From Pseudomonadales bacterium (lineage in GTDB: Bacteria > Pseudomonadota > Gammaproteobacteria > Pseudomonadales > Halieaceae): DNA of 64,000 nucleotides. The translations under genes were made by a program, and so were the position numbers. How positions within the stretch are numbered: position 1 is the stretch's first letter; every line of letters begins with the position of its first letter. The notes below the pieces were generated by a model. That model was not told the origin of the DNA and ran no database searches. It saw only the letters and a program-made list of their open reading frames with translations. The DNA is taken from NCBI GenBank assembly GCA_024234815.1, contig JACKNO010000003.1, positions 1-64,000 on the forward strand, read 5' to 3'. Of the stretch, positions 33,856 to 42,208 are shown one piece after another.

Positions 33856-36800
33856 AGGGTATCCACCTCTTCTTCTCGCCAGTAAGCCCGCCACCAGGTC
33901 CTGCCGGGGACTGAGGCCAGGGCTCCGTCCTGCAGAGTCCCGCCCGGGATCAATACACCGTTATGTAATGGCTGCACGGCGCCGGGCAGGCCCGGACCGA
34001 TCGACAGAAACCGCGTGGCGTCCTCAGCTTCCGGCAGCCGAATCTCTCCGCTACGGGTCATGGAGGGAGAACCGTTGCGCAGGTTCACAGCGTAGATTCG
34101 CCCGTGGCCTACCCGGGGGATGCAGGTATTGGCTGCGTCCTCAAGAGAATCGCCCTGGTGCGACTCGGCCGAGGGAACATAACTGGTGAACAGTACTTTG
34201 CCATTACTGACCAGCGGCGTGGAGAGCCCCTTTTCGCCGGGTGTTTGCAATGCAAGCTTCCAGCCGGGCTCGAGCTCGGCCTCCATGCAGTCGCGCGATG
34301 AGTCGCTAATACAGGCTCCGGTAATGTCCGCCAGTTGGCCGTGCCCTATCCGGGTGAACGATGAATCCTGGCTAGCCGAGCCGTGGTCGGCTGTCCGCCG
34401 ATCCTTCAGCAGGTAGGCGTAATTTCGCGTTTGAATTTCCCGCGGGTCTGCGCGATTCCCCGAAACCATCACAACGCCATCGTACTCCCCGAAGCCGTCC
34501 CGACTCTGGACCACATCCGGGGCGTGAAAAAAACGCCGGTCGTCCTCTGCAGCGCCGCCCAGTGTTGCCAGCCGGGTAAGATGCCAGTTGCTGGCATCGG
34601 TTACTTCTGTATCGGCCTGCCGGTGTTCGTACTCAGTCAGCTCTATGCGCCATACGTTACCACCGCTATCCCCCACATAGGCGCGGTCGTCCACGCCATT
34701 GTGGTCCGCATCCACCAGCGTCACCGGGGAGGGAATACTGTCGACCAGCCCCGGCACAAACAACCGCCGCTGGTCCGAATCCGGCGCCGCGCCCCCGTCG
34801 GGGCCGACCGCCCGCCAGATCAGCCGTCCATCTGCCGGATTAACCACATAAATGGCGTTGCCGATCAGGTCGTTGCCGGCGCCGGCGTCCTTGCCAACCC
34901 GCTGCGAGCCTTGCCAGCCGCCGTTGTAACCGCCGGCGAAGACCAGAACCGGCGTGGGTTCCGCTTCACCCAGGTCCAGCCTGGCAACGCGGGGGGTTGA
35001 GAAAGACAGCGCCATCTGCTCGAATCCCGGGCTCGCATTGTCGAGCTTCCACATATATCGAGGGTTGTCAGGATCCGACACATCAAATGCATAAAGCCCG
35101 CTGCCGCCGCGACGCTGGCCGATGAAAACCCAGACCGAGTCGCCCTGGTCCAGCTCAATCGCGCCGTTGCCATCCCGGTCATTGACGAGTGAGACGGCCT
35201 CACCATCCAGTCCGTAGGGATGAGATTGCATCGCACTGATACTGTTGCGAGCCAGCCGGGATTGCATACCCAGCATTTCAGGTGGAATAAACGCCCAGCT
35301 TTCGCGCCCGGATTCAGCTCCCGCGGGGGTGGTGTTTTGCAGAATATGAAAAATGCCGTCGTTAGTGCCGAAGAAAATACGGATATCCGGGTTGACGTCG
35401 CTGTAGGCGGTGCCCGGTCGGGCGCCATAGTTCACAGCCAGTGGCCGGGAGTGCATCGGGTCTGCCAGCAGCCAGTCCCGGGATTCTGTGCGGTCGGCGT
35501 CGCCATCGGCATCAAAACTGTCCTGACCTCGAATCCAGCGGATGAGATTCAACTCATCCTCCGCCGCCAAAAGGTCAGCGGGGTCAAGCAACGCGCTCAA
35601 GGCAGACTGTGTTCCCCGGGAGGCATCCAGGGCGAGCATCTCGCCCGGCTCATCGGGATTCAGGGTGAACAACTGGCGGGCACCCGGCTCGCTGTTGCTG
35701 GCCCCGACAGTGTCGGCCAGAAACCCTGTGATCTGCTGCCCTGCCCCGCCACGCGAGACGGAGCGACCATCCCGCCCCGGGGTCTCCCCTCGCTCCCCGT
35801 CGAAAGCCTGTACATCGCGGCCGGCGGGGTCAGTCCAGAAGGTCAGGGCGTCGGTCAGAATCTGTCCGTCTTCAGCGGAAAGCGCTGGCGTCGGCGGCTG
35901 GACAAGGGGCGCCTGGGCCGCGATGTACTTGCGTCCGGCCCCGAAATCGCTTCCGGACAACTCGACAAGCTTGAGCTTCTTGATATTTCCCGGCCACAGG
36001 GGGCCGGGTTCGGGCCGGAACAGTGTCAGGTAGATGTCGCCCGCAAGCGCACCCCGGCCATGGTCGTCAGCCAGGATTGAGGCCGACAGCAGCGTGGTGC
36101 TGCCGCCGGCTACCTGTGCAAACGCGGACTCCAGGGCTGGCACCATTCGCCGCGGATCGGCAAGGCTGCGCGCGTAAGCGGTCCCTCCGGCGGCCGCCAG
36201 TGAATTCGTGGACGCATCGGCGCGATGGGAGAAAAAATAACTGCGAACCGGTGGCACCGTCGCAAATTCTCCGCCATCACCTTGCGAGGTCACACCTGCG
36301 GCCAGTCGCGCCACCAGTGCGCGGTCGCCCTCCCCGCCCGCGCTCAAGTCAAGCCCGAGGCCACCGGCAGCGGGTAGTGCCGCTATCGCGGCATTGGTGT
36401 CCGCATGCGAATCGCCGACTGCCCCGAACATCAGATTCAGCATGGCGATACCGGAGCACGCCTCCTGTTGCCCGATGGGGCTGATATATTGCGCGCCAGC
36501 TACCCGGTTTGTCTCCAGATTGAAGGAGCCGGCAAGCAGGACGTCCGTGGCTGGTGCCAGCAAGGGCTGCAGCGCAGCGCCACCTGGCAGGTCCAGCAAC
36601 ACGTCGTTCTTCACATCACCGAGATTGGTGTGGTAAAGATTGCCGCTCAGGCGGCTGCCATAGTCGCGCGTGCCAAGAAAGCCATTGAATACGGCGCCGC
36701 CGGTGAGATAGCGATAAAGCTCAAGGTAAACGTCCCGAATTTTATAGGGGTGACCGCGCCAGGGAGCAGTCATCCAGGGCGCCTGCCTGCCGGGGTCGGG

Positions 36801-37442
36801 CAGGGCGGCCAGCGCGAACAGGAGTCTGCTCAGGTTGGCGGGCTCGGAGATATCCGTAAAGCCCTGTAAAATGTAGGCGCCCTGGCTACAGCCGGATGCC
36901 GGATTTGACTCGAAATCCGGCGCAAACAGGGGCCCGGAACCACCACAATCATCGGCATGCAGCGCCATCAGGCCCACCTCCACCCGCCGCCCCTGCCCCG
37001 CCTCGCGAAGCCCCCCACTTACGTTCGACAGCACAACCCGGAGGGCGGCGCGCAACACATCGTAGCGATCCACCGCCACTCCCGACCACAGGGCAGCCGC
37101 CAGCGATTCGGCACTCCCCCTGGGGTCGTCCTGAAGCGTATCGGCTACCCCGTCGGCGCTGCGCTCAACTGACGCCCGGTCGCCGTTGCCGGCGCCGATG
37201 GAGAACAGATCCAGTGCGGTATGAAGTTCTTCGGAAAGCGCCGCTTTACAACTATCAGAAGCAGCATCGACGCACAGGATATCGGCAAACTCCGGCCGCA
37301 GGTCCACCGCGATCATGACCCTTAAAGGGGCCTGCACCGCCCCGGATCCATCCAGGTAGATATCGATATCATCCGCCCTGGGGCGAGTGGCAATGAGACC
37401 GGCAAGTACGCAGTAGAGTGCAATGGTCAACAGGACTTTCAT
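33852..37442 (-). CDS. PilY1, copy 2, with degenerate von Willebrand A domain
   Basis: A 1,196-residue PilY1 paralogue. It has a signal peptide (about 1-23) and the C-terminal PilY1 beta-propeller, with a calcium loop DADHNGVDDRAYVGDSGG and the same GGNVWRIEL strand as copy 1. The N-terminal region retains a VWA-like outline, but the metal-site DxSxS is replaced by DLRPE, so metal-dependent adhesion as in copy 1 is doubtful. The ATG has a strong AAGGAGGAAAG upstream. It lies between pilX and pilE of operon 2. Confidence 0.9.
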   Translation of the reverse strand: MKVLLTIALYCVLAGLIATRPRADDIDIYLDGSGAVQAPLRVMIAVDLRPEFADILCVDAASDSCKAALSEELHTALDLFSIGAGNGDRASVERSADGVADTLQDDPRGSAESLAAALWSGVAVDRYDVLRAALRVVLSNVSGGLREAGQGRRVEVGLMALHADDCGGSGPLFAPDFESNPASGCSQGAYILQGFTDISEPANLSRLLFALAALPDPGRQAPWMTAPWRGHPYKIRDVYLELYRYLTGGAVFNGFLGTRDYGSRLSGNLYHTNLGDVKNDVLLDLPGGAALQPLLAPATDVLLAGSFNLETNRVAGAQYISPIGQQEACSGIAMLNLMFGAVGDSHADTNAAIAALPAAGGLGLDLSAGGEGDRALVARLAAGVTSQGDGGEFATVPPVRSYFFSHRADASTNSLAAAGGTAYARSLADPRRMVPALESAFAQVAGGSTTLLSASILADDHGRGALAGDIYLTLFRPEPGPLWPGNIKKLKLVELSGSDFGAGRKYIAAQAPLVQPPTPALSAEDGQILTDALTFWTDPAGRDVQAFDGERGETPGRDGRSVSRGGAGQQITGFLADTVGASNSEPGARQLFTLNPDEPGEMLALDASRGTQSALSALLDPADLLAAEDELNLIRWIRGQDSFDADGDADRTESRDWLLADPMHSRPLAVNYGARPGTAYSDVNPDIRIFFGTNDGIFHILQNTTPAGAESGRESWAFIPPEMLGMQSRLARNSISAMQSHPYGLDGEAVSLVNDRDGNGAIELDQGDSVWVFIGQRRGGSGLYAFDVSDPDNPRYMWKLDNASPGFEQMALSFSTPRVARLDLGEAEPTPVLVFAGGYNGGWQGSQRVGKDAGAGNDLIGNAIYVVNPADGRLIWRAVGPDGGAAPDSDQRRLFVPGLVDSIPSPVTLVDADHNGVDDRAYVGDSGGNVWRIELTEYEHRQADTEVTDASNWHLTRLATLGGAAEDDRRFFHAPDVVQSRDGFGEYDGVVMVSGNRADPREIQTRNYAYLLKDRRTADHGSASQDSSFTRIGHGQLADITGACISDSSRDCMEAELEPGWKLALQTPGEKGLSTPLVSNGKVLFTSYVPSAESHQGDSLEDAANTCIPRVGHGRIYAVNLRNGSPSMTRSGEIRLPEAEDATRFLSIGPGLPGAVQPLHNGVLIPGGTLQDGALASVPGRTWWRAYWREEEVDTL

Positions 37443-37459
37443 GGCTTTCCTCCTTCTTC

Positions 37460-37975
37460 TCAGGGTGCTGCGGGCAAGCGCACCAGCAAGCCCTGGGTCA
37501 GCATCGCCCGGCCGCGCCCCCCGGAGCTTCCGTCATAGGCAACCTGCACCTCAATCCGGGCGGCGCGGTAGTGAACCGTGCTGCTCGCCTTCGCTTCGGC
37601 CATCACCGGCAGCCGGTCCTGCAGGGGCGCCACTCGCACCACGGCAACATCAAGACTGCCAATCGCGGTCTGTACCGACGGGTCCAGCGTGATTGTTCTT
37701 TCATCGCAGCGGGTATCAGTACTAAGGGCGGTACACAGGCGGTAACCGACCTGCGCGGGCCGCCCCGGGGCGATAGCAACGGGCAACACTGAATCCGCCA
37801 CCGCCAGCGCCCGCTGCATGGCAGCAATGCGGGCTTCGTCGTTGCCGGCCATATGCAGTTGCAGGCGATTGGTTCTCGCTACCGTAGTGGCTACAAGGCT
37901 CAGAATGAGCAGCACCAGCAGGGATATCGCCAACACCATTCCGCGCTGCCCTGCTCGCGGTCGCAGCCCGTTCAT
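37460..37975 (-). CDS. Minor pilin PilX, copy 2
   Basis: A 171-residue PilX-like pilin. The leader site is RG/MVLAISLLVLLILS, without Glu5 as usual for PilX. The FxxAEAG motif seen in copy 1 is weakened to MQRALAVAD, indicating divergence. Its ATG overlaps the pilW stop by four bases, and pilY1 copy 2 follows after 17 bases. Position and leader are the main evidence for the name. Confidence 0.8.
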   Translation of the reverse strand: MNGLRPRAGQRGMVLAISLLVLLILSLVATTVARTNRLQLHMAGNDEARIAAMQRALAVADSVLPVAIAPGRPAQVGYRLCTALSTDTRCDERTITLDPSVQTAIGSLDVAVVRVAPLQDRLPVMAEAKASSTVHYRAARIEVQVAYDGSSGGRGRAMLTQGLLVRLPAAP

Positions 37976-38949
37976 CGACCGGATATGCCGCGATTGCGCA
38001 GCAGCACTGTCGTCTGCATAACCCGCCGGAAGTAGCCGTCCCGGGGTGCCTCCACCTGTGTGCGGCCCAGCGTGTACGACCTTTCGTCCCTGTAGCCAGC
38101 CACGGGATGCACACTGCGTACCAACAGATAAATTCTCGCCGCCACCGCGGCGGCCATCTCGGCTGGATCAGGCGCGGGATCAAACCGGTCGGCCTGCTCA
38201 TCGCCGGTCTCATCGATACCGAATTCCAGTTGCAGGTTCTCGATACCCTCCACGAGACACTCGGTAGGCGCCATACCATTCGAAGACCTCCCCAGCCGCT
38301 TGCGGCACAGGGTGGGGATACCATCATCCGTGGCGAGGGAGTAATTGCGCAGGAACAGAACCTGCGGCAGGTATTCCCAGAGCTCCGAGTCGGCCTGCAA
38401 ACCGCCGCCCCCGCGCTGCAAGGCCGGTATCGCGTGAGTGGGCGCCGTGCGCAGGTAAATGGCGTCCGAATCTATGGTGGCGAAGCGCTCTCCCGCGGCC
38501 ACCGCCGGGGCATTCAGGGTGCGCCTGACCAGCAGCAGGTCGGTGCCCGGCCGATGCCTGCCCCGCACCAGGCAGTCCTGCGGGAGGACCGACTGGCCAT
38601 TGTCCGCCTCACCATTGCTATTGACATCGCTGAGATGCTCCAGGGGACTGGCCGTCGTCATCAGGTAATCGAAGCAGGCGCTGCCGGATTCCGTCGAGCC
38701 AACGGGTGTGCCGGGCAGTACGCTGCCAAAATGTCCGGCCATGGTGAGTTCGTGGGAGAGATAGCGCAGCGCATAGCGGCCGTTCTCCTGTAACCGCGCC
38801 AGCGCCTCCGATTCGTAATAGCTTGTCTTGCTTTGCAACAACAGGTTCATCGCCCCGAAGGACAGCACCACGCCCAGGCTCAATGCCACCAGCAACTCCA
38901 CCAGCGACAGCCCCTTACATTGCCACGTATACCGATGAACAACCGCCAT
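37972..38949 (-). CDS. Minor pilin PilW, copy 2
   Basis: A 325-residue PilW-family protein with prepilin site KG/LSLVELLVALSLG and Glu5, the LQENGRYALRYLSHELTMAGHFG segment corresponding to the PilW N-domain, and a C-terminal LVRSVHPV region equivalent to the copy 1 LVRSATKD. It lies four bases after pilV copy 2 and is coupled to pilX by a four-base overlap. Confidence 0.88.
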   Translation of the reverse strand: MAVVHRYTWQCKGLSLVELLVALSLGVVLSFGAMNLLLQSKTSYYESEALARLQENGRYALRYLSHELTMAGHFGSVLPGTPVGSTESGSACFDYLMTTASPLEHLSDVNSNGEADNGQSVLPQDCLVRGRHRPGTDLLLVRRTLNAPAVAAGERFATIDSDAIYLRTAPTHAIPALQRGGGGLQADSELWEYLPQVLFLRNYSLATDDGIPTLCRKRLGRSSNGMAPTECLVEGIENLQLEFGIDETGDEQADRFDPAPDPAEMAAAVAARIYLLVRSVHPVAGYRDERSYTLGRTQVEAPRDGYFRRVMQTTVLLRNRGISGR

Positions 38950-38953
38950 ATGC

Positions 38954-39520
38954 CTATTCCGCTCCTATCCAGGAAACCATCTGCAGCCATTGCCTGTCGG
39001 CATCGTCGGCGCCGTACCTGCCAAGACCGCAATCACCTTGCTCGACGGGTGCGGACAGCGGTCGGTAGCCCTGCCACGCGATTTCCACCGTTATCTGGCG
39101 ACCGCTAACCGCGACACAGGCTGTGGGCCTAACCAGGCCGCCAGCCCCGCCCTCGATGGGTTCCCCGTCCAGCGCCTGCTGCCACTGCCACAAGTCCCAG
39201 GTATTCAGCTGGACCGGAGAGCATGCGCCGGCGCCGCAGTCGGCTTCGGGCTCGGTGGACTGGACACCACTGCCCTGCCCCAGACCCTCTGTGCTGTAAG
39301 CCGCCAGCTCAGCCCGGTTAATCCGCACCCGCTCCAGCAGGTCCATAGCCAGAGCCGCCGCCTCGCCGCGCTGAATCGCCTCGTAGCCCATCCGCTTGGA
39401 GGAAATCTGCAGGCCACCGAGTCCGAGGACGCCGATTGCCAGCACCAGCAGTGAGACAGAGACCTCAATCAGGCCCGCACCGCGCTGGGAGGAGCCGTTC
39501 AGCCGTCGACCGCGGTGCAT
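38954..39520 (-). CDS. Minor pilin PilV, copy 2
   Basis: A 188-residue PilV-like protein. The prepilin site is RG/AGLIEVSVSLLVLAIGVLG with Glu5, followed by the ALAMDLLERVRINRAELA segment matching PilV copy 1. I start it at the ATG at 39520, inside the end of the fimT-like gene (22-base overlap); the longer frame to 39607 is wholly within that gene. It shows the same three Cys/Trp features in the C-terminal half as copy 1. Confidence 0.87.
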   Translation of the reverse strand: MHRGRRLNGSSQRGAGLIEVSVSLLVLAIGVLGLGGLQISSKRMGYEAIQRGEAAALAMDLLERVRINRAELAAYSTEGLGQGSGVQSTEPEADCGAGACSPVQLNTWDLWQWQQALDGEPIEGGAGGLVRPTACVAVSGRQITVEIAWQGYRPLSAPVEQGDCGLGRYGADDADRQWLQMVSWIGAE

Positions 39521-40068
39521 AACGCATCCCCCTTTTCCGCCCGCGCCCGGCCGACGTTGTTGAGAACGACAGTCCAGGGCAGCAGGCGATGGCCATCGGG
39601 AGGACACAGCAGCATTGACAGGTTGCGACGCGAGGAACCGTCCGCCCGATAGGTGATGAGCGAGTCGACCGCACGTGTGCCCTGGGCGTTGGTCAGACGA
39701 TAGCCACGCGGTATGGAGTCGAATACGCCGATGACCTCGTCGTCACCCGCATCCACCACCTCGTCGCCGTTGCGGTTGGCAAACACGATCCAGCCGTCGG
39801 CATAGCTGCCGTCGCACAGGGCAACACCGGTAGCCGCCATGCGCGACGGGCACAGGCTGACGGGCAGGTTACGGAATATGGCCTCGCTGCGAGCCGTATT
39901 CACGGCGTCCAGCAGACGGCTCGTTTCTGCCCGCAGGCGGCTGTCATGAACCATCTGCTGCATGGCCGGGGCAGCCACAGTAACCGTCACCGCCAACACC
40001 ACCAGGGTGATCATCAGTTCAATCAGGGTCAGGCCCCGGTGGTTAAATTCGCAAGACATCCTGTCCAC
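39499..40068 (-). CDS. GspH/FimT-type minor pilin, copy 2
   Basis: First gene of pilin operon 2, 189 residues. The prepilin site is RG/LTLIELMITLVVLA with Glu5, and the LDAVNTARSEAIFRN and WIVFANRNGDEVVD segments mark it as GspH/FimT-like. The start is GTG at 40068, with AGGAGG seven to eight bases upstream. Cysteines at SLCPS, ALCDG, LLCPP and ALCTA are likely paired. It lies 195 bases after ispH on the same strand, so read-through is possible. Confidence 0.88.
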   Translation of the reverse strand: MDRMSCEFNHRGLTLIELMITLVVLAVTVTVAAPAMQQMVHDSRLRAETSRLLDAVNTARSEAIFRNLPVSLCPSRMAATGVALCDGSYADGWIVFANRNGDEVVDAGDDEVIGVFDSIPRGYRLTNAQGTRAVDSLITYRADGSSRRNLSMLLCPPDGHRLLPWTVVLNNVGRARAEKGDALCTAVDG

Positions 40069-40099
40069 AACCCATACCTCCTGTTGTGGAAACTTATAA

Positions 40100-40121
40100 G
40101 CTGGCGCAGCCTTGCGCCAGC
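40100..40121 (-). promoter_or_regulatory. Hairpin in the leader of pilin operon 2
   Basis: GCTGGCGCA and TGCGCCAGC form a perfect nine-base-pair stem with a four-base loop, 32 bases before the operon 2 start. The TGGCGC...TGC on the minus strand resembles a -24/-12 site but the spacing is one base short (nine instead of ten between GG and GC), so I do not call it a sigma54 promoter. Confidence 0.35.
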
Positions 40122-40263
40122 AACTGGCGGGAGATGGTGGAAGATGAACGGAGCGGATTTGGCAGCGGCGCGCGGCGCGCGCCGAGGCGGGGTGCAGGCA
40201 GGTGGTACTGACCGGGGCAGCGACAGGTGAAACCCGGCGCCATGGTTTTTTGCAGCGGTTTTT

Positions 40264-41214
40264 CTAGAGGTTTTTTACGTCGATGCGCAATTCACGGGGC
40301 AACGAGAACGTGACGTATTCAGGCCGACCCTCCACTTCCACGGGATCGCGGGCTCCCAGTGCGCGCAGCCCCTCGAGTACTTCGCGCACCAGTACTTCCG
40401 GTGCGGAGGCGCCGGCTGTGACACCGATGCGGGATTTGCCTTCCAGCCAGCGCGGGTCAATATCATCGACGCCGTCCAGCAGGTGCGCCTCCGCGCCCAT
40501 GCGCTCGGCCAGCTCCCGCAGGCGGTTGGAATTGGAGCTGTTGGGAGAACCCACCACCAGCATCAGGTCGCAATCCACCGCCAGTTGCTTCACCGCGTCC
40601 TGGCGGTTCTGGGTGGCGTAACAGATATCATCCTTGCGCGGGCCTTTTATATTTGGAAAACGTTCCCGCAGGGCGTCAATCACCCGGGCGGTATCATCCA
40701 TGGACAGGGTAGTCTGGGTGACATAGGAAAGTTTTTCCGGGTTGCGCACCTTCAGGGTGGCCACCTGGCCCTCATCCTCTATCAGGTAAATGTCCCCACC
40801 GGCCCGGCTATCGTACTGCCCCATGGTGCCTTCTACCTCCGGGTGGCCGCGATGGCCGATCAGCACGCACTCGCGCCCCTCCTCGCTGTAGCGGGCGACC
40901 TCTATATGCACCTTGGTCACCAGCGGACAGGTGGCGTCAAATACCTTCAGGCCGCGGCGCTCCGCCTCTTTGCGCACGGTCTGCGGCACGCCGTGGGCGC
41001 TGAAGATAACGATACTGTCCGCGGGCACCTCATCCAGTTCATCCACGAACAGCGCGCCGCGGGCACGCAGGTCCTCTACGACAAACTTGTTGTGCACGAC
41101 CTCGTGGCGCACGTAGATCGGCGCGCCGAACACTTCCAGCGCACGGTTGACGATATCAATCGCCCGATCGACCCCGGCGCAAAAACCGCGGGGATTGGCA
41201 AGACGCACTTCCAT
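40264..41214 (-). CDS. ispH: 4-hydroxy-3-methylbut-2-enyl diphosphate reductase
   Basis: Last step of the MEP isoprenoid pathway, yielding IPP and DMAPP with an iron-sulfur cluster. The 316-residue protein shows the three cluster cysteines in GFCAGV, DATCPLVTKVH and CYATQNRQ. I start it at the ATG at 41214, which aligns with E. coli IspH (MQILLANPRGFCAG) and overlaps the fkpB stop (TGATG). It is the last gene of the ribF-ileS-lspA-fkpB-ispH unit, as in Pseudomonas. Confidence 0.97.
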   Translation of the reverse strand: MEVRLANPRGFCAGVDRAIDIVNRALEVFGAPIYVRHEVVHNKFVVEDLRARGALFVDELDEVPADSIVIFSAHGVPQTVRKEAERRGLKVFDATCPLVTKVHIEVARYSEEGRECVLIGHRGHPEVEGTMGQYDSRAGGDIYLIEDEGQVATLKVRNPEKLSYVTQTTLSMDDTARVIDALRERFPNIKGPRKDDICYATQNRQDAVKQLAVDCDLMLVVGSPNSSNSNRLRELAERMGAEAHLLDGVDDIDPRWLEGKSRIGVTAGASAPEVLVREVLEGLRALGARDPVEVEGRPEYVTFSLPRELRIDVKNL

Positions 41215-41669
41215 CAATGAAGCTCCACGGGCTCTACCCGGTGTACCAGCACATCAAAAAGAATATTGCGCCCGGCCAGGGGATGATTGAAGTCTACGGT
41301 GACCTCTTCATCATCAAATGCGACGATCAGGCCAGGCATCTCACCACCGCTGGCGTCGGCGAAGGAGTACACCAGGCCAATTTCAAGCTCACTGTCATCA
41401 TCAAACTGGGAGCGCGGCAAAAACTGCACGTTGTTGTCGTTCGGCTGGCCGAAGCCATCTTCGGGCGACACCGTAAACATCTGGCGCTGGCCGGCGGACA
41501 TCCCAAACAGCAGGCGCTCAAAGCCGGGTAACAGGCTGCCGTCCCCCACAACGAATGCCACGGGCTCGCCGCCAAAATTGGAATCCACTTCCGAGCCATC
41601 CTCCAGGCTTACCGAAAAGTTGACGTAAACCCGGGTACCCTCGCTGACTGGTACGTTGACGACGCTCAT
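41214..41669 (-). CDS. fkpB: FKBP-type peptidyl-prolyl isomerase, SlpA type
   Basis: Cytoplasmic peptidyl-prolyl isomerase of 151 residues, the FkpB/SlpA type with an IF domain inserted in the FKBP fold. Visible landmarks are GTRVYVNFSV, the LLPGFERLLFGM segment and the acidic NHPLAGRNILFDV ending. It is overlapped at both ends (ATGA with lspA and TGATG with ispH), placing it in a translationally coupled operon. Confidence 0.92.
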   Translation of the reverse strand: MSVVNVPVSEGTRVYVNFSVSLEDGSEVDSNFGGEPVAFVVGDGSLLPGFERLLFGMSAGQRQMFTVSPEDGFGQPNDNNVQFLPRSQFDDDSELEIGLVYSFADASGGEMPGLIVAFDDEEVTVDFNHPLAGRNILFDVLVHRVEPVELH

Positions 41670-42208
41670 TTGGGGTTGAGACCTCGCTCGGTCCTGTGAT
41701 CGACATCGCGACCAAACAGGCTATCAAAAATCATGCAGGCCGCACCCAGCGTAATCGCGGAATCGGCCAGGTTGAACGCCGGAAAATAACGGCCACCGTA
41801 ATGCACTGAAATAAAGTCTACCACGTGTCCCAGGACCATGCGGTCCCAGAGGTTGCCCAGCGCGCCGCCCAATACCAGGCCAAGCGCCAGCGCCAGCAGT
41901 CGTTGCTGCCGCGGCATCACGAACAGCCAGACGACCAGCACGCCGCTGATAATCAGCGCCACCGCGCTGAAAAAGTAGCGCTGCCAGCCGCCGGCATCAC
42001 TCAGGAAACTGAAGGCCGCGCCGGTGTTGTACTGCAAGGTGAGATTGAACCAGGAAAACACCTCCACGGGGCGGCCGTATTCCAGAGCGCTCTCCGCCAG
42101 GAACTTGGTGTACTGATCCAGTACCACGACGACAACCGCCAGGCAGTACCAGCGCAGGCTGCTCCAGCCGTTACGCAAAGTGGCGGCGCTCGCCATCGCC
42201 GTAAACAT
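41666..42208 (-). CDS. lspA: Lipoprotein signal peptidase (signal peptidase II)
   Basis: Inner-membrane aspartyl protease that removes signal peptides from prolipoproteins. The 180-residue protein has four transmembrane helices and the two catalytic aspartates in WDRMVLGHVVDFI and FNLADSAI. The start is uncertain: ATG at 42208 gives 180 residues, while ATG at 42196 is closer to other LspA N-termini. Both lie inside the 3' end of ileS, so coupling to ileS translation is expected. The N-terminal stretch has no strong ribosome-binding site. Confidence 0.94.
   Translation of the reverse strand: MFTAMASAATLRNGWSSLRWYCLAVVVVVLDQYTKFLAESALEYGRPVEVFSWFNLTLQYNTGAAFSFLSDAGGWQRYFFSAVALIISGVLVVWLFVMPRQQRLLALALGLVLGGALGNLWDRMVLGHVVDFISVHYGGRYFPAFNLADSAITLGAACMIFDSLFGRDVDHRTERGLNPK

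Noticed and set aside
40100..40121. Possible sigma54 promoter for pilin operon 2
   Set aside because: The GG and GC elements are nine bases apart instead of ten and they lie in a perfect hairpin; the match is better explained by the stem.
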